NCBI GenBank assembly: GCA_029055345.1
Contig: JAIDDJ010000067.1
Coordinates: 1-48,207, forward strand
DNA: 48,207 bases
Reading direction: 5' to 3'
From: Muribaculaceae bacterium
GTDB taxonomy: Bacteria; Bacteroidota; Bacteroidia; Bacteroidales; Muribaculaceae
Positions 8,239 through 16,566 of this stretch are shown in pieces (the stretch's first letter is position 1; each line of letters begins with the position of its first letter). The position numbers and the translations under genes are program-made. Below the pieces are notes generated by a model, which saw only the letters and a list, made by a program, of their open reading frames with translations, made no database searches and had not been told where the DNA came from.

Positions 8239-10827
8239 TTATCTTTTAACTTTACGACGAGGAGCATTAAAAACCGGAGTAATGTCATCATAGCCTAAGG
8301 CGACATTATCGATAATGAGCACAGACCCGGTAGCAAGAGCATGATAGGTGTTCTCTTCAAGAGTGGTTCCTAATCCATGATCTTCTTTAAGAGCGTCCTG
8401 CCCCGTAGGAATATGAATTGATGGAGTAACACCCTCTTCTGTAGAGCGGAATCCAACAAAAATTTTATCAGCCTTGACACCGAAGGGATATTCCTTCAAA
8501 GGAATTGTTACCTTTTCCATATCGGGAGTGGCAGACAAGAATCTTTTTTCAGAAACAATAACGTTCCCGGAGGCATCATACACAATAATTGTCGCCTGAG
8601 CCCTCTCTCCATTAAGGGGAGTATACTTATAATCAAATGATAAATTAGAGGGTCTGCTTGAAAACCCTTTTCCATTGGACCTCACCGGTGTAAGATTATC
8701 ATTCAAAGAATAATTACCGAGGAAAAGTTCACCTGCGGCCTTATTTAGTTGATCATCAGTAGGCGAGTTTGTACACCAGAATACACCGGTCTTGGAAGTA
8801 GTTGCAGGAACTGTTCCTCTTAAGTTATAACCAACCGACCTTATGACTACGGCTCCATTTTCCATATAAGTAGAAGGGACAACAAACCAAGTATTCAATG
8901 GATTTGCTTTAGAGCTTGCGGTGAGCGCGTTTACAGAAGTCCATCCATACGGTTCATATCTATTGATATTAACTGTTAAAGTTCGCGTTATCGTAGTCCC
9001 AGCCTTATAAGATCCTCCAACATTGATGTTATTAAACTGAATATGAGTTCCCCTATTGACAAAATCTCCGTTCTCAACATCTGTGTCAGACTCGGTGCTG
9101 ATAGTAGGTAGCACCTTGACGAAAGAACCCAAAACCGTTCGGACATTCTTATAATCGGCATCAGGATCAGTGTCTTTGATTACAATAAGATTTCTTTCCT
9201 TATTTCTGATAATACGGGAAGACTCAACAACTTTCGAACCACTATAAATTACCAAGTTGTCCACAAGGTCGTTTTCGAGATCCGGATCCTGTGGAGCAGA
9301 GACCCTCAGAATCACATGTTTGGCAAAAGCGTCAACCTCAACATTATATTCCGGATCAACTACATCAATGGTAAGAGTGTTTTCAGCACGACCGCAAGAG
9401 ACATGGACCAGAACCTCCTCAACGACAACCGGGTCGGTGACAAGCGTGCATTTCTTAGCGCTGGCATATCCTTCGACAGAAGCGTCCTCAATGGATTTTA
9501 CCTCAAAGGTGAGAGGATTATCATACTTATCCCTGAGATCAAAAATGAGATTATTGGCAAAATGAGTGGAATTAGAGGCGACAATCACTTCAATTTCCTT
9601 AGTCCTATAAGGTACATCGCCACCTTGAGTTACATCCATAACAAATGGGTTGACTTTGGCGGTCAGGACCACCGGGTCGCTCAAACGCGTCAATTTATCC
9701 TTTGCCTGAAGAGTAATGGTATAATCGCCGGCGGGTACCTGCTCAAGATACTTCTTGATATTAATTACTGCCATCAGGCCTGAAACGGGATATAGGCCTG
9801 AAACGTTAACACCGACATGCTCCATATTCTTGCGGGTGACGTCGTCGGCAGAAAGAAACTCTACAGATTTTCCGAAAATAGGAGTATAATTGGAGGGTCC
9901 AGCCACATTCATCGTGACTTCCTCGAAACCACCGAAAGAGAAGATATCGAACTGAGGATCTGAAGACAATTCCTCATTGGCAATAAAAGTAACAGGCTGT
10001 CCGACAGTAAAATTCTTGGGTTTAATTTCAGGAGCGGGAGAAGAGAAAAGCTCATCGGTAAGATTGATCTCTACACTTTCGCTGACCACATCTTCCTCAA
10101 ATTCCACCTGAAGGGCTAAATTACCCTGAGAGATGTTGCCAACGGCATTGATAGTAACAATATAATGTCGGCGTGGCTGAATCTTGAACTTTGCGGGTTC
10201 GATAGTGACCTTTTCGTTGTTCTTATTAAACATAGTGATGCTTACTTTGGTATTACCATCTTCCGAAGGGTCCATGTAAGCGGGGCGGGTCTCATTCTGG
10301 CTGAATACGACCCAGTCCTTACCGGGAGTCTGGACAGCAGCACTATATTGAGGGAAATTGTTGATAAAATCGTCATTATAACGGATAGAGACCATCGAAT
10401 TGGCGAGGGTTGCGACCATCGACACTTCCGCATTGGCACCAGGAGCGACATGGACGTCTTCCTCGGCCATAAAGCACGGGAGACCGAAGCCCTCGCGGCC
10501 AAGTTCTCCATAAGTGGCATTAATTTTATAATCACCGATAGGGAACGATTCTTCATTATTAAAAGCCTCGATATTTGACCAGGACTTAGAATAAGAGCCA
10601 TCGACATGATTAAGAGCAATGGCGAAAGCGTTACCATCCGGAACGACAGGGCTCATTGAGTCGTCGGATTTGGTGGCATGTTTCATGATTCGGCCATCCG
10701 TCTCGAGATTCAGGTGGATACCTCCCACAGAGTCGGAGCCGGACCACGGAGATTCGTCGCTACAAGCAGCAAGGCCGAGCGCGGCAACCGAAGTGAAGAG
10801 AAGTAATCCCTTACTAAATTTACTCAT
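8239..10827 (-). CDS. large DUF4493 lipoprotein, first gene of surface operon
   Basis: An 862-residue lipoprotein with signal peptide and lipobox LAAC (Cys22). A DUF4493-like N-terminal region (about 35-260) is followed by several beta-rich modules. The C-terminal 240 residues look like a diverged PCMD or other jelly-roll domain, with NLSFDYKY, an IIVYDASGN strand, IFVGFRSTE and the ending LIIDNVALGYD. The last residues are strongly basic. It is the first gene of the six-gene operon. No catalytic motif is seen. The family is known only as Bacteroidota surface lipoproteins; I infer a structural or glycan-binding role. Confidence 0.75.
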   Translation of the reverse strand: MSKFSKGLLLFTSVAALGLAACSDESPWSGSDSVGGIHLNLETDGRIMKHATKSDDSMSPVVPDGNAFAIALNHVDGSYSKSWSNIEAFNNEESFPIGDYKINATYGELGREGFGLPCFMAEEDVHVAPGANAEVSMVATLANSMVSIRYNDDFINNFPQYSAAVQTPGKDWVVFSQNETRPAYMDPSEDGNTKVSITMFNKNNEKVTIEPAKFKIQPRRHYIVTINAVGNISQGNLALQVEFEEDVVSESVEINLTDELFSSPAPEIKPKNFTVGQPVTFIANEELSSDPQFDIFSFGGFEEVTMNVAGPSNYTPIFGKSVEFLSADDVTRKNMEHVGVNVSGLYPVSGLMAVINIKKYLEQVPAGDYTITLQAKDKLTRLSDPVVLTAKVNPFVMDVTQGGDVPYRTKEIEVIVASNSTHFANNLIFDLRDKYDNPLTFEVKSIEDASVEGYASAKKCTLVTDPVVVEEVLVHVSCGRAENTLTIDVVDPEYNVEVDAFAKHVILRVSAPQDPDLENDLVDNLVIYSGSKVVESSRIIRNKERNLIVIKDTDPDADYKNVRTVLGSFVKVLPTISTESDTDVENGDFVNRGTHIQFNNINVGGSYKAGTTITRTLTVNINRYEPYGWTSVNALTASSKANPLNTWFVVPSTYMENGAVVIRSVGYNLRGTVPATTSKTGVFWCTNSPTDDQLNKAAGELFLGNYSLNDNLTPVRSNGKGFSSRPSNLSFDYKYTPLNGERAQATIIVYDASGNVIVSEKRFLSATPDMEKVTIPLKEYPFGVKADKIFVGFRSTEEGVTPSIHIPTGQDALKEDHGLGTTLEENTYHALATGSVLIIDNVALGYDDITPVFNAPRRKVKR

Positions 10828-10863
10828 GATGTATATAGTTTAAATTTCTAATCGAAAGGTTGA

Positions 10864-10882
10864 TTCAGGCTTGCGGCCTGAA
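10864..10882. repeat. small hairpin upstream of the surface operon
   Basis: Inverted repeat TTCAGGC / GCCTGAA with a short TTGCG loop, in the 5' leader region of the DUF4493 operon. Its shape (GC arms around a TGCG-type loop) recalls the hairpin at 410-430. Two copies of GGTGATGAGGT follow at about 10882-10920. Confidence 0.35.
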
Positions 10883-11033
10883 GGTGATGAGGTGAAGAGG
10901 TTAGGGGGTGATGAGGTTAGTTATTTTGTATATTTGGGTTTTGTTGGGTTATTAATTGACAAATATTGGATTTCGGGTGTTTAAACTAAACAGGGAAATA
11001 TTCGTCTGAGGTAAGGGCGCATATTTTCCAACA

Positions 11034-11041
11034 CAAAATTA
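11034..11041 (-). promoter_or_regulatory. possible -7 element for the DUF4493 operon
   Basis: On the minus strand this reads TAATTTTG, a perfect match to the Bacteroidota -7 pattern TAnnTTTG. No good TTTG is found about 20 bases upstream, and the implied leader of about 200 bases is long, so it is only a candidate promoter. Confidence 0.35.
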
Positions 11042-11115
11042 ATATTTTTAATTGGAGGAGAATAATAATAATACTAAATAAGATATTAATGTACCAAATC
11101 AACCAAAAAAATCAT

Positions 11116-11991
11116 ATGAAAATCAAGAAAATTTTCCTTTTAGCGGCATTTTTGACCATTTGGGGAGTCAATTCCGGACGGTCACAGAGCCTTGGCGACC
11201 TATTCGGAGGAAGCGGGTTGGGGAACACGATCGGGAACATGCTTGAAGGCGTATTCTCCAGTTCGAATATAACCGTAGCAGATATGGCCGGTGAGTGGAC
11301 GGCTAACGGTCCGGCCGTATGTTTTCAGGGCGAAGGATTTTTGAAGAAGGCCGGTGGAATAGCAGCGGCTTCAGCCATAGAGACGAAGCTTGAGCCTTAC
11401 TATGAGCAATATGGTCTCAACAATGCTAAGCTGAGTATTGAAAAAGATGGTAAATTCACACTTGTTTGCAAAGCCATACGTCTTAACGGCACTATCACCC
11501 GCAACGAACAGTCAGAGCCGGGAGTATTCGAATTCAATTTCACGGCATTAGGAATGAAACTTGCGAGCGTCACTACCTATGTTCAGAAGACTTCCGGGTC
11601 GATGGATATAATGTTTGACGCGACCAAGCTCAAGAAATTGCTATCGGCTATCGGGTCGTTCACCGGAATTAAGATAGTTAAGACAGTATCAGGCATTCTT
11701 GATTCCTATGATGGTCTTGCCGTAGGCTCACATTATACCGGCACCTCAGCTAATTCCAACGGATCAGGCCTCAACATCGGCAATATATTAGGCGGGTTCG
11801 GCCTTGGAGGGAAACAGAAAGGAGATTCCACGCAGAACAATCAGAACAGTCAGAACAAGGAAAATAACCAAAACCAGCAAAATAACCAGAACCAACAGAC
11901 AAATAAGGACACCAATAGCCAGACTCAACAGGGTAATGATGCTATCAGCACCGGGCTTGATCTCCTGCGCGGGGTTCTGAAAGGACAATAA
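11116..11991 (+). CDS. DUF4923-family secreted protein with Asn/Gln-rich tail
   Basis: A 291-residue secreted protein. I start at MKIKKIF because it gives a normal signal peptide (about 1-23, ending near GRSQS); an ATG 27 bases upstream is also in frame. After a Gly-rich stretch (LGDLFGGSGLG) comes a DUF4923-like domain (about 45-210), recognisable by DMAGEWTANGPAVCF, KLEPYYEQYG and a lipid-binding-like beta pattern. The last 60 residues include an Asn/Gln-rich segment (about 235-275) with repeated NNQN units, then a short amphipathic helix LDLLRGVLKGQ. The function of DUF4923 is not known. It is convergent with riboflavin synthase and shares a terminator with it. Confidence 0.75.
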   Translation: MKIKKIFLLAAFLTIWGVNSGRSQSLGDLFGGSGLGNTIGNMLEGVFSSSNITVADMAGEWTANGPAVCFQGEGFLKKAGGIAAASAIETKLEPYYEQYGLNNAKLSIEKDGKFTLVCKAIRLNGTITRNEQSEPGVFEFNFTALGMKLASVTTYVQKTSGSMDIMFDATKLKKLLSAIGSFTGIKIVKTVSGILDSYDGLAVGSHYTGTSANSNGSGLNIGNILGGFGLGGKQKGDSTQNNQNSQNKENNQNQQNNQNQQTNKDTNSQTQQGNDAISTGLDLLRGVLKGQ

Positions 11992-12013
11992 AAATTCATC
12001 ATTCAATTAATTG

Positions 12014-12062
12014 AATATAATTCAGGGGAGGTGATTTTGAATCACTTCCCCTGAATTATATT
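12014..12062. terminator. bidirectional terminator between DUF4923 gene and ribE
   Basis: A 22-bp stem with one G-U type mismatch around a 5-base loop, with A/T-rich ends on both sides. It lies between two convergent genes 20-25 bases from each stop, so it can end transcripts from both directions. Confidence 0.85.
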
Positions 12063-12083
12063 ATTTCATCAAGGCTACACTCC

Positions 12084-12719
12084 CTAAATAGCAGAAAGAC
12101 GCGCGAGATATTTTCCGAGGATATCGAATTCGAGATTAACTACCGTGCCCTCTGCTATATTCTTGAAATTGGTATTTTCGTGAGTATACGGAATAATAGC
12201 AACTTGGAAAGAGCCTTTCAGAGTATCAGGATCATCGGAAAGCGGCATAGAGTCGGGATTGCAGACAGTAAGGCTGACACCATTAACTGCTACAGAGCCT
12301 TTATCGACCGTGAAATACCCCTTTTTGGCCAAATCGCGAGGCACAACATATTCAAAATCATAGTACCAGCTGCCATCGGCCTCCTCAACTTTCACGCACA
12401 CGGCAGTCTGGTCAACATGACCCTGGACAATATGGCCGTCGAGTCGACCGTCAACCCGCATACTGCGCTCAACATTCACCTCATCGCCCTCCTTCAATAA
12501 TCCGAGGTTTGAGCATTCGAGAGTCTCACGGACAGCGGTAACGGTGTAAGTTCCATCACCGGGGAGGGCCACCACGGTAAGACAGACACCGTTATGGGAA
12601 ACACTCTGATCGATCGTGAGCTCATCAGTAAACTCACAATCGAGAGTGATATTCAGATTATCTCCATCCTTCCGGAGCGCGATCACGCGGGCAGCGCCCT
12701 CAACAATACCTGAGAACAT
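12084..12719 (-). CDS. ribE: riboflavin synthase (alpha chain)
   Basis: Catalyses the last step of riboflavin synthesis: two 6,7-dimethyl-8-ribityllumazine molecules give riboflavin and a pyrimidinedione. The 211-residue product begins MFSGIVEG, the invariant start of this family, so I reject the longer open frame to 12887. It has two tandem lumazine-binding repeats: residues 1 to about 97, with SHNGVCLTV at 41-49, and about 98-211, beginning GHIVQGHVDQTA (95-106) and containing VAVNGVSLTV. The C-terminal helix is the trimerisation helix in known structures. It is a single-gene unit with its own promoter at 12750-12757, convergent with the DUF4923 gene. The name ribC is used in some species for the same enzyme. 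Confidence 0.95.
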   Translation of the reverse strand: MFSGIVEGAARVIALRKDGDNLNITLDCEFTDELTIDQSVSHNGVCLTVVALPGDGTYTVTAVRETLECSNLGLLKEGDEVNVERSMRVDGRLDGHIVQGHVDQTAVCVKVEEADGSWYYDFEYVVPRDLAKKGYFTVDKGSVAVNGVSLTVCNPDSMPLSDDPDTLKGSFQVAIIPYTHENTNFKNIAEGTVVNLEFDILGKYLARLSAI

Positions 12720-12749
12720 AAATTTTGATATTTTAAAATTATTATTTCG

Positions 12750-12757
12750 CAAAATTA
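12750..12757 (-). promoter_or_regulatory. -7 promoter element of ribE
   Basis: On the minus strand TAATTTTG, matching TAnnTTTG. An ATTG resembling the -33 TTTG begins after 20 bases of spacing. The predicted transcript start is about 25 bases before the ribE ATG. Confidence 0.7.
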
Positions 12758-12811
12758 CGATTTTTTTATTAAATTTACAATCCATAAAAAGAGTGATAAA
12801 ATATCGAAGCC

Positions 12812-14395
12812 ATGACCACCCTGCCGCTACCGACCAACATACATAAGAGAGGAGAAACGTCCTTGACGGGAATACGTCAGCTGACACTGATAGGAGGGAA
12901 CGGAGCGGGCAAGTCGCGCTTTATGGAAGAGATGGTTGGACTCTGCGGCGAGCGGGCGTATCTTATGAATTCGCTATCGGCATTCTATGCGCAACGCGAA
13001 GAGTCGACGATGCCGGGGTCGATAGACAGTCTATTCAGGGCAGCCGTAATGCAACAGAGCTATATGCGGACAGATGCCGTGTCGGAGCTCGACAAGATTC
13101 TCTACATGCTCTATTCAGAGGAGCTTGAGAGTCTTATAAAGATGAAAGAAGAACAAGGTCATGGAGGAAAGAAGGTAAGATTCCAACCCACGAAGCTTGA
13201 TGTGATAAAGAGATACTGGGAGCAGCTGTTTCCCGGGAACCGGATAACGGCACGCGGGGGCCATCTTGCTTTTGCGACCGGTGCGGGAGACGACCTGATA
13301 AGCGCCGGGGCGCTGAGTCAAGGAGAGAAGGCAGTGCTATACTACCTCGGGAGCGTGCTATATGCGCCGTCGGAAGCCGTGATATTCATAGACTCCCCTA
13401 CCCTCTTCATTCATCCCAGCATATTGGGGCAATTATGGAACATCATAGAAGGCTTGCGGACAGATTGCATCTTTGTGTATAATTCCGTAAACGAAGACTT
13501 TCTGTCGACCCGGACCCAAAATGTAAGCATCTGGATAAGGAGTTATGATTCAGGGCAAAAATCATGGGATTACCGGATAATCGGTCCGGGGATGCTCACA
13601 GACGAGATGTTTGCGGAATTTGCGGGGAACCGCCGGCAAGTTCTTTTTATCGAGGGAGATGCCCGGAACTCCATTGACCGACGCCTGTATAGTCTGGTAT
13701 TTCCCGACATGAATGTCAGGCCGTTGGGTTCGTGCAACAAAGTAATAGAGACCACCCGGTCGATGAACGACCAGCGCGGTATCCATCATCTTCAGAGTTT
13801 AGGAATAGTAGACAGGGACCGCCGGACAGATCAAGAGGTTGAATACCTTCGGAAGAAACAGATAATGGTTCCCGATGTGGCGGAGATAGAGAACATATTC
13901 ATGCTTCCGGGGGTTATCACAATGATGGCGCATCGGCGCGGCAGGGAGGGTTCGAAAGTTGTCAGGCGCATCAAAAAAGAAGTTGTTCGAATGTTCAAAC
14001 GTCATTCGGAGGAGCAGGCGCTCCAACACGTCCGACATAAAGTGAAGCGAGAGGTGGAATGCAGGATAGACGCGCGGTTCAGCTGCATCACGGCTCTCGA
14101 GACTCATCTGAGGAGTCTTCCTTCGAAACTTGAGCCCCGCAAGCATTACAACCGTCTGCGCGAAGAATTCGCAAAAATGGTTCGCGACGAGGACTACGAG
14201 GGCATCCTTCGAGTATTCAACCACAAACCGATGCTTAACGAATCAGGGCTACCGCAGTTGCTTGGTTACAAGACTAAAGATGATTATATAACCGGCGTAC
14301 TGGAGGCCATGAAATCATCGGGGCGAGAATCAGAGCAACTCAGGCGGGAGGTAAGGAAGTGTCTGCATGCGGAAGAGGAACACATCCCGGCATAG
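12812..14395 (+). CDS. ABC/OLD-type ATPase fused to DUF4435 (PARIS-like)
   Basis: A 527-residue fusion. The N-terminal half is an ABC-type ATPase of the SMC/OLD kind: Walker A GGNGAGKS (28-35), signature LSQGE (168-172), a Walker B strand VIFIDSP (190-196), and the following LFIHPS (198-203) that matches the L-x-HP motif of OLD ATPases. The usual Walker B glutamate is a serine (Ser195). The C-terminal half (from about 275) is DUF4435, a Toprim-like domain: FIEGD with Glu281, VDRD (333-336) and EIENIF (358-363). In the PARIS anti-phage system, an ATPase (AriA) and a DUF4435 Toprim protein (AriB) occur as separate or fused genes, so this may be a one-gene relative. Location beside housekeeping genes and lack of mobile-element signs equally allow a core cellular role. 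It may share an operon with glgB, 74 bases downstream. Confidence 0.8.
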   Translation: MTTLPLPTNIHKRGETSLTGIRQLTLIGGNGAGKSRFMEEMVGLCGERAYLMNSLSAFYAQREESTMPGSIDSLFRAAVMQQSYMRTDAVSELDKILYMLYSEELESLIKMKEEQGHGGKKVRFQPTKLDVIKRYWEQLFPGNRITARGGHLAFATGAGDDLISAGALSQGEKAVLYYLGSVLYAPSEAVIFIDSPTLFIHPSILGQLWNIIEGLRTDCIFVYNSVNEDFLSTRTQNVSIWIRSYDSGQKSWDYRIIGPGMLTDEMFAEFAGNRRQVLFIEGDARNSIDRRLYSLVFPDMNVRPLGSCNKVIETTRSMNDQRGIHHLQSLGIVDRDRRTDQEVEYLRKKQIMVPDVAEIENIFMLPGVITMMAHRRGREGSKVVRRIKKEVVRMFKRHSEEQALQHVRHKVKREVECRIDARFSCITALETHLRSLPSKLEPRKHYNRLREEFAKMVRDEDYEGILRVFNHKPMLNESGLPQLLGYKTKDDYITGVLEAMKSSGRESEQLRREVRKCLHAEEEHIPA

Positions 14396-14469
14396 TCAGG
14401 AAAACAGCAATCCATCATGGGAACATGAATGAGAAATAAAGATAATACAACCAATATAACCCGAAAGAA

Positions 14470-16566
14470 ATGGAAAAACAACTCGCAATCCTACGCCACG
14501 ATCCGTGGCTGGAACCGTATGCCGGAGCGATAGAGGGTCGTCATGAGGACGTAATCCGAAAGCTCCAGGAGCTGACAGCCAATACCGACGGCAGCCTTAA
14601 AAAGTTTGCCAATGCCTATAATTATTTCGGACTCCATCGGGAACGAGGGGGCGAGTGGGTGTTCCGTGAATTTGCCCCGAATGCGACAAAAATCTTGTTG
14701 ATTGGCACATTCACCGACTGGAAAGATGATGAGCGTTATGCTCTTGAGAAGCTTTCCGACGGGACCTGGGAGGGCAGATTCCCGGCAGACTGGCTACACA
14801 ACGGTGATTTATACAAGATGCGCGTATTCTGGGACGGAGGAGAAGGCGAACGTATACCTGCGTATGCCACGAGAGTCGTGCAGGACGAACAGACCAAGAT
14901 ATTCAGTGCGGAAGTCTATTTCCCGGAAGATCCGTATAAATTCAAGATCCGCAAATTCCGTCCTGATACCAAGCCACTGCTGATTTACGAGGCTCACGTA
15001 GGTATGGCTGAGGACAAAGAGGGACTGGGCACATATGAGGAATTCCGGACCAACATACTTCCAAGAATCGCAAAAGACGGCTATAACGCCATACAGCTCA
15101 TGGCTATTCAAGAACATCCCTACTACGGATCGTTCGGCTACCATGTGAGCAATTTTTACGCTGCTTCATCCCGCTTCGGCACACCAGATGACCTGAAGCG
15201 GCTGATAGATGATGCGCATGAGCTCGGCATCTCCGTAATCATGGACATAGTTCATTCACACGCAGTGAAGAATGAATTAGAGGGTCTGGGCCGCATAGAT
15301 GGCAGTTATGACCTCTACTTCTACGGAGACGGTCGTCGCGAGCATCCGGCATGGGATTCGCTATGCTTCGATTACGGCAAGAACAGCGTGCTGCATTTTC
15401 TCCTGTCGAACTGCAAATACTGGCTCGAGGAATTTAAATTCGATGGTTTCAGGTTTGACGGCGTAACATCGATGCTATATTATGACCATGGGCTCGGAAA
15501 AGCATTCGGCAGCTATGGCGACTATTACGATGGCGGTCAGGACACGAACGCCCTCGTCTACCTGACACTTGCCAACTTTCTCATCCATGAAGTCAATCCC
15601 TATGCCATAACTATTGCTGAAGAGATGAGCGGCATGCCGGGGTTAGCCACTAAATTCGAGGATGGAGGTATGGGTTTCGACTACCGTCTTGCCATGGGCA
15701 TCCCCGACTATTGGATAAAGATGATCAAAGAGAAGAAAGATGAAGACTGGCATCCGACCTCGATTTTCTGGGAACTCACCAACAGGCGTGCCGATGAGAA
15801 GACAGTGAGTTACTGCGAGAGCCACGACCAGGCGCTCGTGGGCGATAAGACCATCATCTTCCGACTTATCGACAAGGAGATGTATTGGCATATGATGGTA
15901 GGTGATAACAATGGAGTTGTAGAGAGAGGCATGGCGCTTCACAAAATGATTCGCCTGGTGACACTTGCCACAATCAACGGGGGCTATCTTAACTTTATGG
16001 GCAATGAGTTCGGACATCCGGAATGGATAGACTTCCCGCGCGAAGGCAATGGTTGGAGTTACAAATATGCGCGCCGGCAATGGGATCTCGTGGACCGGGA
16101 GGATTTGAAATACAAATATCTGAACGGCTTTGACAACGCCATGATAGAGACCGTGTCGAAGCTTTATGATTTCCAGGCACTTCCCGTTGACAAACTCTGG
16201 GAGAAAGATGACGATCAGGTACTGGCATTCAGGCGTGGCGACCTCATCTTTGTGTTCAACTGGAGTCCGAACCGTTCGTTTACGGATTACGGATTCCTGG
16301 CTCCGGCGGGAGAATACGAAGTAGTGCTTGATTCAGACGATCCGAAATTCGGGGGGAACGGTCTGGTGGACGACAGCGTGCACCACTTCACACAGGCCGA
16401 TCCGCTGTATTCACCTTCGGGAAAGGGTTGGCTGAAGATGTATCTTCCGGCACGGACCGCTCAGGTGCTTCGGATGGTGAAACCGCGGCCGAAGCGTAAG
16501 ACAAAAGCGGGAGAAGATAAGCAGCCGGGGCGAAAGCCGGGACGTCCAAGAAAGACAGAAAAATGA
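14470..16566 (+). CDS. glgB: 1,4-alpha-glucan branching enzyme (GH13, eukaryote-like type)
   Basis: Forms alpha-1,6 branches in glycogen by moving a short alpha-1,4 chain. The 698-residue product has an N-terminal CBM48 domain (about 45-150) and a GH13 barrel. Conserved regions: DIVHSH (259-264), GFRFDGVTSM (326-335, nucleophile Asp330), IAEEMSG (382-388, general acid Glu384) and ESHDQ (450-454, Asp453). The wording FRFDGVTSMLYYDHG and the SHAVKN after region I match the GH13_8 group, which includes eukaryotic branching enzymes, rather than E. coli-type GlgB. The last 27 residues (672-698) are a basic Pro/Gly/Lys tail containing GRPRK, similar to an AT-hook. The stop overlaps the cmk start in an ATGA. 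Confidence 0.95.
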   Translation: MEKQLAILRHDPWLEPYAGAIEGRHEDVIRKLQELTANTDGSLKKFANAYNYFGLHRERGGEWVFREFAPNATKILLIGTFTDWKDDERYALEKLSDGTWEGRFPADWLHNGDLYKMRVFWDGGEGERIPAYATRVVQDEQTKIFSAEVYFPEDPYKFKIRKFRPDTKPLLIYEAHVGMAEDKEGLGTYEEFRTNILPRIAKDGYNAIQLMAIQEHPYYGSFGYHVSNFYAASSRFGTPDDLKRLIDDAHELGISVIMDIVHSHAVKNELEGLGRIDGSYDLYFYGDGRREHPAWDSLCFDYGKNSVLHFLLSNCKYWLEEFKFDGFRFDGVTSMLYYDHGLGKAFGSYGDYYDGGQDTNALVYLTLANFLIHEVNPYAITIAEEMSGMPGLATKFEDGGMGFDYRLAMGIPDYWIKMIKEKKDEDWHPTSIFWELTNRRADEKTVSYCESHDQALVGDKTIIFRLIDKEMYWHMMVGDNNGVVERGMALHKMIRLVTLATINGGYLNFMGNEFGHPEWIDFPREGNGWSYKYARRQWDLVDREDLKYKYLNGFDNAMIETVSKLYDFQALPVDKLWEKDDDQVLAFRRGDLIFVFNWSPNRSFTDYGFLAPAGEYEVVLDSDDPKFGGNGLVDDSVHHFTQADPLYSPSGKGWLKMYLPARTAQVLRMVKPRPKRKTKAGEDKQPGRKPGRPRKTEK

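Noticed and set aside
12720..12887. N-terminal extension of riboflavin synthase
   Set aside because: MFSGIVEG is the invariant family start, and the promoter at 12750-12757 lies inside the proposed extension.
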